64,000 bases of DNA from CAIWHR01 sp963836265 (GCA_963836265.1 CAWIIO010000006.1:62001-126000); one strand, 5' to 3'; numbered from the stretch's first letter, positions 1 to 8,829 are shown. Made by a program: numbers and translations. Notes: generated by a model from the sequence alone, not told the origin.

Positions 1-1172
1 TAGCGCGACGCGCGCAGGATCGCGCGAAGCTGCGTCAGGAACAGGCGCGGCTCGGCGAGGCAGAAGCGCACGGCGCGCAACCCCAGCGCGGGATTGGGCG
101 CGACGCGAACGAGCCCGTCGAGCCCCGAGAACGACTTGTCGGCGCCGAGATCGAACGTGCGAATCGTCACCGGCTTGCCCTGCATGCCTTCGGCGACGGT
201 GCGATAGGCCTCGAACTGCTCGTCCTCGGACGGAAGCCCCTCGCGGTTCAGGAACAGGAACTCCGAGCGGAACAGCCCGACGCCCGTCGCCCCGCTCTCC
301 AGCGCTTGCGCGAGGTCGCCGGGCAGCTCGATGTTGGCGTGCAATTCGATTTCGATGCCGTCGAGCGTGGTCGCGGGCTTCGACTTCAACCGCCGCAACC
401 GCGCGCGCTCGAGCTCGAGCTCGCCCTGTTTCAGGCGGTATTCGGCGAGCACCGACTTGTCCGGATTGACGATGACGACGTGATGAGTGCCGTCGACGAT
501 CAGGAGCTCGTTCTCGCGGATCAGCGTGCGCGCGTTGTGCGTCGCGACGACCGCGGGCACGGCAAGGCTTCGCGCGACAATTGCGGTGTGCGACGTCGCG
601 CCGCCGACGTCGGTGAGGAACGCCGCGTACCGGTGCCGCTTGAACTGGATCACGTCGGCCGGTGACAGATCGTGCGCGACCAGGATCGTGTGCTGCTCGG
701 CGCCGCCCGGGCCGACCGCGCCTGGCTTGCCGAGCAGCCGCTTCAGGATCCGCTCGACGACCTGCACCACGTCGGCTCGCCGCTCGCGCAGGTAGGGGTC
801 TTCGATCTGCTCGAACTGCTCGACCAGCACGTTCATCTGCTGGATCAGCGCCCACTCGGCGTTGCAGCGCTGCTCGGCGATGATCTTCTTCGGCGCCTCG
901 GCGAGCGTCGGATCGGTGAGGATCATCCAGTGGACGTCGAGGAACGCGCCGAACTCAGCCGGCGCGTCACCGGACGTCATCGCGCTGTGCAGCCCCTCGA
1001 GCTCGCGCTGCACCTCGACGAGGGCGTTCGCGAAGCGGGCAATCTCGGCGTCGACGTTTCCGGGAGCGATCGAATAGTGCGCGACCTCCAGCGTCGCGTG
1101 CGAGACGAGCTGCGCCCGGCCGATGGCGATGCCCCCCGAAACGCCGACGCCGTGGAGCGCGAAGCTGGTCAT
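1..1172 (-). CDS. ptsI: PTS Enzyme I (phosphoenolpyruvate-protein phosphotransferase), C-terminus beyond window
   Basis: Transfers phosphate from phosphoenolpyruvate to HPr in the cytoplasm. About 390 codons are present; the gene runs off the left edge, so the C-terminal PEP-binding barrel is missing. The start ATG at 1172 gives an N-terminus rich in glycine (HGVGVSGGIAIG) typical of the family. The swivelling phosphohistidine domain carries GGATSHTAIVARS, with the expected active His at about residue 195 (E. coli His189). The start lies 19 bp behind ptsH, so the two are surely one operon with the EIIA-Man gene and probably gshB. No sugar-specific EIIB/EIIC is in view, which suggests a regulatory rather than sugar-transporting PTS (inference). 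Confidence 0.96.
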   Translation of the reverse strand, partial: MTSFALHGVGVSGGIAIGRAQLVSHATLEVAHYSIAPGNVDAEIARFANALVEVQRELEGLHSAMTSGDAPAEFGAFLDVHWMILTDPTLAEAPKKIIAEQRCNAEWALIQQMNVLVEQFEQIEDPYLRERRADVVQVVERILKRLLGKPGAVGPGGAEQHTILVAHDLSPADVIQFKRHRYAAFLTDVGGATSHTAIVARSLAVPAVVATHNARTLIRENELLIVDGTHHVVIVNPDKSVLAEYRLKQGELELERARLRRLKSKPATTLDGIEIELHANIELPGDLAQALESGATGVGLFRSEFLFLNREGLPSEDEQFEAYRTVAEGMQGKPVTIRTFDLGADKSFSGLDGLVRVAPNPALGLRAVRFCLAEPRLFLTQLRAILRASR

Positions 1173-1191
1173 CGTCGGCCCGGATCTCGCG

Positions 1192-1461
1192 CTACTGACC
1201 TTCGCCGAACAAATCGTCGATCAGCGCGACGATCGCCTCCATCGCCTCGGCTTCGTCCGGGCCGTCGGTCATCAGCGTCACCTTCGCTCCCTTGCCTGCG
1301 GCGAGCATCATCACGCCCATGATGCTCTTCGCATTCACTTTCCGGTTGTTGCGCGCCATGACGACGTCGCACTGGTACTTCGCCGCAAGCTGGGTAAGCT
1401 TGGCGGAGGCGCGCGCATGCAGCCCCAGCTTGTTCGCAATCTCAACCTCGCGTTGCTGCAT
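1192..1461 (-). CDS. ptsH: HPr phosphocarrier protein
   Basis: Small cytoplasmic phosphocarrier between Enzyme I and EIIA proteins. It has 89 residues, the usual HPr size. The active-site histidine is His15 in GLHARAS. A regulatory-type Ser46 lies in NAKSIMGVMML, the site that HPr kinase/phosphorylase modifies in many proteobacteria; hprK is not in this window. The 5' end overlaps the 3' end of the upstream EIIA-Man gene by 20 bp, and ptsI begins 19 bp downstream, so the three genes are translationally linked. Confidence 0.97.
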   Translation of the reverse strand: MQQREVEIANKLGLHARASAKLTQLAAKYQCDVVMARNNRKVNAKSIMGVMMLAAGKGAKVTLMTDGPDEAEAMEAIVALIDDLFGEGQ

Positions 1462-1855
1462 AGACCGGGCCCGGATCGATGTGCATGACGCCTTCGCAGC
1501 CGCCGGAGATGGCCTTCTTGACCATCGTCTCCAGGCCCCGGTTGCGGTAGGTGAACGCGCGGACCAGCATCGGCAGGTTCACGCCGGAGACGCCTTCGAC
1601 CCGCCCCGGCTTCAAGAGCTTCGCGGCCAGGTTGCAAGGTGTCGCGCCGAAGATGTCCGAGAAGACAAGCACGCCCTTGCCGTCGTCGAGCCTCGCGACG
1701 AGCTCGTGCGCCGCGGGCAGAAGCTGAATCGGATCGTCGGTCGCCGCCACCGACAGCACCTCGAATTGGGGTGGCCGGGTGCCGAGCACGTGGGTGACCG
1801 CGCGCACCAGGCTCTCGCCCAGGCTGTCGTGGGCAATGATCAGGATCCCGATCAT
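1442..1855 (-). CDS. PTS EIIA component, mannose/fructose (EIIA-Man) family
   Basis: A 137-residue single-domain EIIA of the mannose type. The phosphorylatable histidine is His9 in IIAHDSLGE, and the family motif SDIFGATPCN is seen in the middle. It accepts phosphate from HPr. With no EIIB/C/D partner nearby, the likely role is regulatory, as proposed for similar gshB-linked PTS sets in beta- and gammaproteobacteria (established gene order, function inferred). The 3' end overlaps ptsH by 20 bp. It is often named ptsIIA or manX in annotations; the symbol is left blank because the substrate is unknown. Confidence 0.93.
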   Translation of the reverse strand: MIGILIIAHDSLGESLVRAVTHVLGTRPPQFEVLSVAATDDPIQLLPAAHELVARLDDGKGVLVFSDIFGATPCNLAAKLLKPGRVEGVSGVNLPMLVRAFTYRNRGLETMVKKAISGGCEGVMHIDPGPVYAATRG

Positions 1856-1955
1856 CTCGAACCCGGGTAGGGATTCATGTGAGTCCGGCGGAGCGCACGC
1901 TCGCGCGCCGTCAAGCGTCGAGGATTATGGTAGCACGCCATTCGGCGGCGGCCGT

Positions 1956-2897
1956 CTACGCGCAAGCGGCGAGGAGCGCGTCGGCGAACATCGCGGCGAC
2001 GTCGAATCCGGTCTGCTCGGCGATCTCGACGAAGCAGGTCGGGCTCGTCACGTTGACCTCGGTGAGATGCGGGCCGATGACGTCGAGACCGACGACCAGC
2101 AACCCCTCTTTCCAAAGCGCGGGGCCGAGCGTCGTCGCGATCTCGCGGTCGCGCGCCGTCAGCGGTCGCGCCTCGCCGCGGCCACCCGCGGCGAGGTTGC
2201 CGCGCGTCTCCCCCGGCTTGGGGATGCGCGCCAGGGCATAAGGCACCGGCTCGCCGCCGATCAGCAGCACCCGCTTGTCGCCGTCGACGATCTCGGGAAT
2301 GAAGCGCTGCGCCATGACCGTCCGCTCGCCGTCGTGACTCACTGTCTCGATGATCACGTTGCGGTTCGGATCGTCGTCCCGAATCCGGAACACCGAAGTT
2401 CCGCCCATGCCGTCGAGCGGCTTCAGGATCGTGTCCTTGTGCGCATCGATGAACTCGTCGATGCGACCGGCGTTGCGCGTCACCAGCGTCGGCGCGATGA
2501 ATTCGGCGAATTCCGCGATCGCCATCTTCTCGTTGTGATCGCGGATCGCGCGCGGCCGGTTGTACACGCGCGCCCCTTCGCGCTCGGCCGCTTCGAGCAC
2601 GTAAGTCGCATAGACATATTCCATGTCGAACGGCGGGTCCTTGCGCATCAATACCGCCGCGAAATCGGCGAGGCGACGCTCCTCGGGCGGGCCTTCGGCG
2701 TACCAGTCGACATTGTTCGAGGAGAGCGTAAGCGGCGCCACCTGCGCATGTGTGCCCCGGAGATCCCAGGAAAGATCGGACGCTTCCAGCGCGAACACCG
2801 CGTGACCGCGTGCGGCGACGGCGCGCATCATCGCGATGCTCGTGTCCTTGTACGCGTTGAGCAGCGGCAACGGATCGAGGATGAAGGCGAAATCCAT
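1956..2897 (-). CDS. gshB: Glutathione synthetase
   Basis: Joins gamma-glutamylcysteine and glycine with ATP to make glutathione. From ATG 2897 the protein has 313 residues, close to E. coli GshB (316). The reading frame stays open upstream, but the start is fixed by family alignment (MDFAFILDPL, matching the conserved N-terminal strand with I-DP). ATP-grasp features: KPLDGMGG at 159-166 and the metal/ATP-binding EVNVTSPTCFVEI at 280-292. It is 100 bp upstream of the EIIA-Man gene, same strand. gshA is not in this window. Confidence 0.96.
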   Translation of the reverse strand: MDFAFILDPLPLLNAYKDTSIAMMRAVAARGHAVFALEASDLSWDLRGTHAQVAPLTLSSNNVDWYAEGPPEERRLADFAAVLMRKDPPFDMEYVYATYVLEAAEREGARVYNRPRAIRDHNEKMAIAEFAEFIAPTLVTRNAGRIDEFIDAHKDTILKPLDGMGGTSVFRIRDDDPNRNVIIETVSHDGERTVMAQRFIPEIVDGDKRVLLIGGEPVPYALARIPKPGETRGNLAAGGRGEARPLTARDREIATTLGPALWKEGLLVVGLDVIGPHLTEVNVTSPTCFVEIAEQTGFDVAAMFADALLAACA

Positions 2898-3007
2898 GAC
2901 GGGGCGGTGGGTGCGGGTTCCGCGCGACGATGGTTTGGGCCGACATGCTACCGCATTCGCGGCGGCGCCGATTCCGTGGCGGGCTGCGACCCGACCCGCA
3001 TCGACCG

Positions 3008-4174
3008 TCAGTGGAACCGGCCGATCCCGAACGCCCCCAGATCGATGCGGCTCGCGCCGTCGACGATCCATTCCGCCAGCGCCTCGCCGATCGCTGCCGA
3101 GTGCTTGAAGCCGTGGCCCGAGCACGGCGACGCGATGAGCACGCGCTCGCAACCAGGGTGCGCGTCGATCACGAAGCCGAAATCGGGCGCGACGGTGTAG
3201 AGGCAGGCCGCCGCGCGCAGGCATTTCGGGCGGATCGCCGGAACGTGCGGCGCGACGAGCGTTTCGTAGATGGCGCGCGCTTCGGCGGACGTGACGTTCC
3301 GGTCGACGGTTTCCGCCGTCGTCGTCGTCTCGAGCTGCTCGGTCGAGATCTTGATGCCGCCCCGCGGCCCGTCGATCGCCGGAAAGCCGTAGATCGCCTG
3401 TCTCGTTCCCTGCAGTTCCCAGATGAAGATTGGAAAGCAGTCGGGCGCGAAGCTCGCGGCGGATTCGCCGACATCGAACCAGAACACGACTTGGCGGGTC
3501 ACCTTGAACCACCTCGCCCATTCCGGCCTCAGCAACCCCGGCAACCATGGGCCCGCCGCGACGAGCAGCCGGTTCGCGACATAGATCCCCCGATCGGTTA
3601 TCACCGTCACCGCATTCGCCGAGGCATCGAAGCCCTGCACGGTTTCGTTCACGTGAATCCGTGCGCCATGCGCGAGCGCGAGCGCCAACTGCGCGCGTAC
3701 GCATTCCTCCGGTCGAAGGAAGCCTGCGGATGGCTCGAAGTAGCCCACTTCGTCGTCACGCACGTTGAACTGCGGGAACCGGCGCCGGATTTCGCGGGCC
3801 GACAGCACGTCGTGGGCTATGCCGTAGCGCTCCGCTGCCGCGACCGTATTCGCGAAGAAACGATCGACGTGGACGACGGCTGCTTTCGCTGCGCTGGAAA
3901 TGATGAGTCCGCCGTTCGTGGTGAGCAGCGTTCTGCCGGTGGCCCGTTCGATCTCGCGCCACAGCTCGTGGGCGCGCATGGCGAGCGGCGTGTACTGCGC
4001 GCCCTCGCCGATCGCGAGGCGCGTGATTCGCGTATCGCCGTGCGTCGATCCAAGGCGATGCGGCGGATCGAAGCGGTCGATGCCGAGGACCCGATTGCCG
4101 CGTTTGGCCAGCTGATAGAGGGCAGCGCTACCGGTCGCGCCGAGACCGAGCACGACAGTATCGAGCCTCGTCAT
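3008..4174 (-). CDS. solA: FAD-dependent N-methyl amino acid oxidase (SolA / monomeric sarcosine oxidase family)
   Basis: Oxidatively demethylates or deaminates an N-methylated amino acid, releasing hydrogen peroxide; the exact substrate is not readable. The 388-residue length fits the family. The N-terminal dinucleotide-binding motif is GLGATG at 10-15, followed by the family-typical STHGDTRITR near 43-52. The C-terminal motif SPCSGHGFKHS puts Cys351 where MSOX and MTOX attach FAD covalently. It is 110 bp upstream of gshB on the same strand; a functional link is not evident. The symbol follows the E. coli N-methyltryptophan oxidase and is tentative for substrate. Confidence 0.8.
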   Translation of the reverse strand: MTRLDTVVLGLGATGSAALYQLAKRGNRVLGIDRFDPPHRLGSTHGDTRITRLAIGEGAQYTPLAMRAHELWREIERATGRTLLTTNGGLIISSAAKAAVVHVDRFFANTVAAAERYGIAHDVLSAREIRRRFPQFNVRDDEVGYFEPSAGFLRPEECVRAQLALALAHGARIHVNETVQGFDASANAVTVITDRGIYVANRLLVAAGPWLPGLLRPEWARWFKVTRQVVFWFDVGESAASFAPDCFPIFIWELQGTRQAIYGFPAIDGPRGGIKISTEQLETTTTAETVDRNVTSAEARAIYETLVAPHVPAIRPKCLRAAACLYTVAPDFGFVIDAHPGCERVLIASPCSGHGFKHSAAIGEALAEWIVDGASRIDLGAFGIGRFH

Positions 4175-4244
4175 CGCGAAAGTTTATCGCACGCACGTCG
4201 GGAAGTCGCGTTAACATCGGTACTCGAAACGCGCGCAGACGACG

Positions 4245-4452
4245 ATGTCGATACCGCCGCTCGTGCCGAAGGGCGAAGCGCTCCGCCACGCCGTCGCGTG
4301 CCTCGCCGAACACGGCGCCTGGACGCATGGAGCTCGTCAACGAAGCCTGCCAGCGCTTCGACCTTGCACCGGCCGACGAGGCGTTTCTTCGCCGCGACTA
4401 CCGGCGGAGGTGCGACAAGCGCTCGCGCATCGACCCGTCGCCCGGGGAATAG
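4245..4452 (+). pseudogene. Small conserved-type hypothetical gene interrupted by an apparent single-base frameshift
   Basis: Two adjacent reading frames make one plausible small protein. From ATG 4245 the first frame reads as an alanine-rich helix (VPKGEALRHAVACLAEHGAW, residues 8-27 of that frame). After Trp-Thr at 4320-4325 one extra base (4326) shifts the sense to a second frame that starts at ATG 4327 (MELVNEACQRFDLAPADEAF) and ends at TAG 4450-4452. The joined product would be about 68 residues. The helix, 'ELV-EA-RRFDL-PADE-FL' pattern and basic tail look like a small cytosolic protein family of betaproteobacteria that I remember only loosely; no function is known to me. The lesion may be real or a sequencing indel. 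This fills the 342-bp gap between solA and the DapA-family gene; nothing else was seen there. Confidence 0.45.
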
Positions 4453-4506
4453 CCGCCGCATGCTCCGGCCGAGCGGAACGAGGCGGCGCGACGGCAACGA
4501 ATGAAT

Positions 4507-4512
4507 GGGAGG
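4507..4512 (+). promoter_or_regulatory. Ribosome binding site deciding the start of the DapA-family gene
   Basis: GGGAGG lies 4 bp before ATG 4517. An in-frame ATG at 4505 overlaps this site, so 4517 is the better start. The spacing is slightly short. Confidence 0.6.
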
Positions 4513-4516
4513 CGGC

Positions 4517-5446
4517 ATGGCCACATCGACGATACCTACTTACGCCGGCGTCTTTCCCATCGCTCCGACGCCATTCGCAGCCAACGGCGACGTCGATCTC
4601 GGCAGTCAGCGGCGCGTGCTCGATTGCATGATCGACCAGGGAGTCGACGGCATCTGCATCCTCGCCAACTATTCGGAGCAATTCCTCTTGACCGACGACG
4701 AGCGCGACACGCTTACCGACCACTGCCTCGCCCACGTCGCCGGACGCGTGCCGGTCATCGTCACGACGAGCCACTTCAGCACGCGAATCGCCGTCGCCCG
4801 CGCGCGTCGCGCGGCAGCCGCGGGGGCGAGCATGCTGATGCTGATGCCACCGTACCACGGCGTCGGATTGCGCGCTGACGAGAAGGGGATGCTCGAGCAC
4901 TTCGCGCGGGTCGGTGACGCGGCCGCGATCCCGCTGATGGTCCAGGACGCCCCGCTTTCCGGCCTGACGCTCTCGGTCGCCTTCCTCGCCCGTCTTGCCC
5001 GCGACGTTCCGCTCGTCCGCTACTTCAAGATCGAAGTCCCGCAAGCCGCCGCCAAGCTGCGCGCGCTGATCGCCGCGGGCGGCGACGCGATCGCCGGGCC
5101 CTTCGACGGCGAAGAGTCGATCACGTTGATGGCCGACCTCGATGCCGGGGCCACCGGGACGATGCCGAGCGCGTTGCTGCCCGATCTGATTCGTCCCGTG
5201 CTCCAGCACCATCGCGCCGGACGGCGCAGCGAAGCCGCCGCGGCTTACGCACGGATCCTGCCGCTCGTCAATTTCGAGAATCGGCAGTGCGGGCTGCGCG
5301 CCACCAAGGCCGTCATGATGGAGGGTGGCGTCATCGCGAGTGACGCCGTGCGCCATCCGCTCGAACCGCTGGATCCGGCCACGCGCGCCGGGCTGCTGGA
5401 GCTCGCCCGCGACGTGAATCCGCTGGCGTTGCAGTGGGGAAAATGA
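4517..5446 (+). CDS. Dihydrodipicolinate synthase (DapA) family aldolase/dehydratase, possibly 2-keto-3-deoxy-sugar-acid dehydratase
   Basis: A 309-residue class I TIM-barrel lyase. Lys171 in VRYFKIE is the expected Schiff-base lysine. The position of the catalytic tyrosine of true DapA (usually YN-P) reads VQDAP at 142-146, so this is probably not the lysine-biosynthetic enzyme. The QDAP and YFKIEVP pattern resembles, from memory, L-2-keto-3-deoxyarabonate dehydratase-like proteins; that assignment is inference. No pentose-pathway neighbours are present. It converges on glmS, and its stop codon overlaps the first base of a repeat element. An upstream ATG at 4505 would add four residues. Confidence 0.8.
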   Translation: MATSTIPTYAGVFPIAPTPFAANGDVDLGSQRRVLDCMIDQGVDGICILANYSEQFLLTDDERDTLTDHCLAHVAGRVPVIVTTSHFSTRIAVARARRAAAAGASMLMLMPPYHGVGLRADEKGMLEHFARVGDAAAIPLMVQDAPLSGLTLSVAFLARLARDVPLVRYFKIEVPQAAAKLRALIAAGGDAIAGPFDGEESITLMADLDAGATGTMPSALLPDLIRPVLQHHRAGRRSEAAAAYARILPLVNFENRQCGLRATKAVMMEGGVIASDAVRHPLEPLDPATRAGLLELARDVNPLALQWGK

Positions 5447-5547
5447 AAAGTGGCGGCAGAGACGATTTTCGAAAATGCTCGGGGCCTGCCTGCATGGCCG
5501 CCATTGACCGGAGCGAATCGGAAAGGCGTCGCTGACCCCACTTTTTT
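5446..5547. repeat. REP/MITE-like inverted repeat between convergent genes
   Basis: The left end AAAAGTGGCGGCAGAGACG (5446-5464) and the reverse complement of the right end, AAAAGTGGGGTCAGCGACG, match over about 20 of 26 positions, giving imperfect terminal inverted repeats around a 100-bp element. A small palindrome (GATTTTCGAAAATG) sits near the left end. The left end starts inside the stop codon of the upstream gene. The CCCCACTTTTTT run at the right may also terminate rightward transcription. This pattern resembles RAYT-associated palindromic repeats; no transposase is nearby. Confidence 0.55.
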
Positions 5548-5575
5548 CGCGCGCGCGCCGCTGCGTCGGCCGCGG

Positions 5576-7414
5576 TCACTCGACGGTCACCGACTTGGCG
5601 AGATTGCGGGGCTTGTCGACGTCGGTGCCGCGGATCACGGCAGCGTGATAGGCGAGAAGCTGCAGCGGAATCGTGTGCACGATCGGCGACAGGTGCCCCG
5701 CGTGCTCGGGCAGGCGGATTACGTGGATGCTCTCGCTCGAGGTCAATCGGCTGTCGAGATCGGCGACGACGTAGAGCTCGCCGCCGCGCGCGCGGACCTC
5801 CTGCAAATTGCTCTTGAGCTTGTCGAGTAGCGCATCGTTCGGCGCGATCGCGACCACCGGCATCGTCGCGTCGACGAGCGCGAGCGGCCCGTGCTTCAGC
5901 TCGCCTGCCGGGTACGCCTCGGCATGGATGTAGGAGATTTCCTTCAGCTTCAACGCCCCCTCGAGCGCAATCGGGTAATGCAGCCCGCGGCCGAGAAAGA
6001 GCGCATGCTGCCTTTTCGCAAACTGCTCGGCCCACGCGATCACTTGCGGCTCGAGCGCCAGCGCCGCCTGCAGCGCGGCAGGCAGATGGCGCAGGCCGCG
6101 CATCCAGTACGCCTCTTCGTCGGCGGTGAGCCGCAAGCGCGTCTTCGCGAGCGTCAACGCGAGCAGGAACAGCGCGATCAGCTGCGTCGTGAATGCCTTC
6201 GTCGACGCGACGCCGACTTCGACCCCGGCGCGCGTGAGGAACGTGAGCGCCGTCTGCCGCACCATCGACGAGGTCGCCACGTTGCAGATCGCGAGCGTGC
6301 GCTTGTGGCCGAGCTCCTTCGCGTGCTTCAGCGCGGCGAGCGTGTCGGCCGTTTCGCCCGATTGCGAGACGACGATGACGAGCGCATTCGGGTTGGGCAC
6401 GCTGTCGCGGTACCGGTATTCGCTGGCGATCTCGACCACGCAGGGAATGCGCGCCACCGATTCGAGCCATTGCCTCGCGACCAGGCTCGAGTAATAGCTC
6501 GTCCCGCAGGCGAGGATCAGCACGCTGTCGACGTCGGATAGAACGCCAGCCGCCTCGCGCCCGAAGATCTCGGGCCCGATGCCGGCGACACTTTCAAGCG
6601 TGTCGGCGACCGCCCGCGGTTGCTCGAAGATCTCCTTCTGCATGAAATGGCGGTAGGGCCCGAGCTCGATCGCTGCCGCGGACGCTTCGACGGTGGCGAC
6701 GGCGCGCTCGACGGGCTCGCCACGCGCGTCGAAGATCGCGTAACCCTCGCGCCGGATGTCGGCGATGTCGCCTTCCTCGAGGTACGCAACGCGCCGCGTC
6801 ACCGACAGGAGCGCCGCCGCGTCCGACGCGAGGAAATGATCGTCGCCCCCGATCCCGACGACGAGCGGGCTCCCTTGGCGTGCGCCGACGACGCGGCCAG
6901 GCTCGCGCGTCGAGATGACGGCGATCGCGTATGCACCGTGGAATTCCGCCACCGCCGCCTGCACCGCCCGCTTCAGGTCGCCACCACCGGCGCCGTGCCA
7001 GTGCGCGTGGACGAGGTGCGCGATGACCTCGGTGTCCGTCTGCGTCGCGAATTCGTAGCCCTGCGCCTGCAGCCGCTCGCGGAGCGCCTCGTAGTTCTCG
7101 ATGATCCCGTTGTGGACGACGGCGATTTCGTCGCGGGACACGTGCGGATGTGCGTTGGCGGGCGTCGGCGCGCCGTGCGTCGCCCAGCGGGTGTGCGAAA
7201 TACCCGTGATACCCGCGAGCTGGCGCGCCTGCGCCTGCGACGCGAGGTCGGCGACTCGCGCGGTGCTCACCAGACGCCCGAGACGCGGCTGCACGCCGTC
7301 CTCGATGACGGCGACACCGCTCGAGTCGTAGCCGCGATATTCGAGCCGCCGGATCCCGTCGATCAGGATCGGAACCACGTTGCGCGTCGAAGCCGCGCCG
7401 ACGATGCCGCACAT
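5576..7414 (-). CDS. glmS: Glutamine-fructose-6-phosphate aminotransferase (isomerizing)
   Basis: Makes glucosamine-6-phosphate from fructose-6-phosphate and glutamine, the first step to UDP-GlcNAc for peptidoglycan and LPS. The 612 residues match the family. Met1 is followed by the N-terminal nucleophile Cys2 (MCGIVGA). The glutaminase domain (1-240) has HTRWATHG and NGIIEN. Two SIS sugar-isomerase domains follow, with ACGTSYYSS and SQSGETADT in the first. The C-terminal tail DKPRNLAKSVTVE is the conserved closing motif. It is 32 bp downstream of glmU on the same strand, the familiar glmUS pair. No GlmS ribozyme is expected in this group and none is seen. Confidence 0.98.
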   Translation of the reverse strand: MCGIVGAASTRNVVPILIDGIRRLEYRGYDSSGVAVIEDGVQPRLGRLVSTARVADLASQAQARQLAGITGISHTRWATHGAPTPANAHPHVSRDEIAVVHNGIIENYEALRERLQAQGYEFATQTDTEVIAHLVHAHWHGAGGGDLKRAVQAAVAEFHGAYAIAVISTREPGRVVGARQGSPLVVGIGGDDHFLASDAAALLSVTRRVAYLEEGDIADIRREGYAIFDARGEPVERAVATVEASAAAIELGPYRHFMQKEIFEQPRAVADTLESVAGIGPEIFGREAAGVLSDVDSVLILACGTSYYSSLVARQWLESVARIPCVVEIASEYRYRDSVPNPNALVIVVSQSGETADTLAALKHAKELGHKRTLAICNVATSSMVRQTALTFLTRAGVEVGVASTKAFTTQLIALFLLALTLAKTRLRLTADEEAYWMRGLRHLPAALQAALALEPQVIAWAEQFAKRQHALFLGRGLHYPIALEGALKLKEISYIHAEAYPAGELKHGPLALVDATMPVVAIAPNDALLDKLKSNLQEVRARGGELYVVADLDSRLTSSESIHVIRLPEHAGHLSPIVHTIPLQLLAYHAAVIRGTDVDKPRNLAKSVTVE

Positions 7415-7446
7415 CGATGTGTCGTCCTTTCAGCGGCGATTGCCGC

Positions 7447-8829
7447 TCACTTCGGGGGCTGCTTCTTCACCGGCCGCTTCCAACCCGGGACCGTCGCGGC
7501 TCTCGCCCGCGCCAGCGTCAGCTCGCCCGGCGGCGCGTCCTTCGAAATCGTGCTGCCGGCGCCGATCGTGGCGCCGCGGCCGACCGTCACCGGCGCGACC
7601 AGCACGCAGTTCGATCCGATCGAGGCATCGTCCTCGATCACCGTGCGATGCTTGTTCGCGCCGTCGTAGTTCGCCGTGATCGCGCCGGCACCGACGTTGA
7701 CGTTGGCGCCCACCGTCGAGTCGCCCACGTATGCGAGGTGGTTGGCCTTTGCCCCGCGCGCGAGCGTGCTCGCCTTGACCTCGACGAAATTGCCGACGTG
7801 GACGTCTTCGGCAAGGGTCGCGGCGGGGCGCAGCCGCGCGTACGGCCCGATGCGGCAATTCGCGCCGATGGCGGCGTGGTCGAGATGCGAAAACGCCTCG
7901 ATGCGCGTGCCCGCGCCGACGGTGACGTCGCGCAGCACGCAATGCGGCGCAATCTCGACGTCGGCGGAAAGCACGACGCGCCCCTCGAATACGCAGCCGA
8001 CGTCGATCCGGACGTCGCGGCCGCACTCGAGCGTGCCGCGGACGTCGATGCGTGCGGGGTCGGCGATCCAGGTGCCGGCTCGAAGCAGCGCTTCGGCCCC
8101 CCGCCGCTGCAGGATGCGCTCGATCGCGGCCAGTTGCGCGCGGTCGTTGACGCCAAGCGCCTCGTTCTCGTCGGCGGCGAGGTGCGCCAGCACGGTGGTG
8201 CCCTCGTCCACCGCGAGCTTCGCGACGTCGGTCAGATAGAACTCGCGCTGCGCGTTGTCGTCCCGCAACGCGGCGACGAAATGCCGGAGCAGCGGCGTCG
8301 GCGCGGCGAGCACGCCGGTGTATATCTCGTCGATCCTGCGCTCCGCCGGGCTCGCGTCCTTGTCCTCGACGATCGCCCGCACGGTGCCCGACCCGTCGCG
8401 GACGACGCGCCCAAGCCCGCGGGGATCGGACACGCGCGCGGTGAGCACGGCGAGGTGGCCGGCCGCGGCGAGGTCGGCAAGCGCGGCAAACGTCGCCGCC
8501 GGGACGAGCGGGCAGTCGCCATTGGCGACGACGGTGACGCCGTTGTCCGGAAGATCGGCAAGCGCAACCCGCACCGCGTCACCGGTGCCGCGCGGTGGAT
8601 CCTGCACGACGATCGCGAGGTCCGGCGCCGCCAGCGCGTCGCGCACGCGTTGCCCGCCGTGTCCGATGACGAGACAGAGCGCATCGGGCGCGAGCGATCG
8701 GGCGGTGTCGAGCACATGCGATACGAGCGGACGGCCGGCGAGGAGGTGCAACGCCTTGGGGAGGGCCGAGTGCATGCGCTTCCCTTGCCCAGCGGCCATC
8801 ACGACGAAGTAGAGCGGAGACGAAGGCAC
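7447..8829 (-). CDS. glmU: Bifunctional GlcNAc-1-P uridyltransferase / glucosamine-1-P acetyltransferase
   Basis: Makes UDP-GlcNAc in two steps. The N-terminal pyrophosphorylase domain starts with VVMAAGQGKRM (residues 9-19), followed by SALPKALHLLAGRPL; the C-terminal half (about 265-440) is a left-handed beta-helix of hexapeptide repeats ending in the acetyltransferase site (SHLDHAAIG, LAYVGDS). The start is uncertain: GTG 8829 gives 460 residues, closest to E. coli (456), while ATG 8895 in the same frame adds 22 residues not expected in the family. Neither has a strong ribosome binding site. It is in operon with glmS. Confidence 0.95.
   Translation of the reverse strand: MPSSPLYFVVMAAGQGKRMHSALPKALHLLAGRPLVSHVLDTARSLAPDALCLVIGHGGQRVRDALAAPDLAIVVQDPPRGTGDAVRVALADLPDNGVTVVANGDCPLVPAATFAALADLAAAGHLAVLTARVSDPRGLGRVVRDGSGTVRAIVEDKDASPAERRIDEIYTGVLAAPTPLLRHFVAALRDDNAQREFYLTDVAKLAVDEGTTVLAHLAADENEALGVNDRAQLAAIERILQRRGAEALLRAGTWIADPARIDVRGTLECGRDVRIDVGCVFEGRVVLSADVEIAPHCVLRDVTVGAGTRIEAFSHLDHAAIGANCRIGPYARLRPAATLAEDVHVGNFVEVKASTLARGAKANHLAYVGDSTVGANVNVGAGAITANYDGANKHRTVIEDDASIGSNCVLVAPVTVGRGATIGAGSTISKDAPPGELTLARARAATVPGWKRPVKKQPPK

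Noticed and set aside
2930..4504. Long open frame opposite solA and across the following gap
   Set aside because: Antisense shadow of a GC-rich gene; composition Arg/Asp/His-rich with no domain, and solA on the other strand is clear.
7415..7446. Possible glmS leader ribozyme between glmU and glmS
   Set aside because: Only 32 bp are available and glmS ribozymes belong to Firmicutes and relatives.
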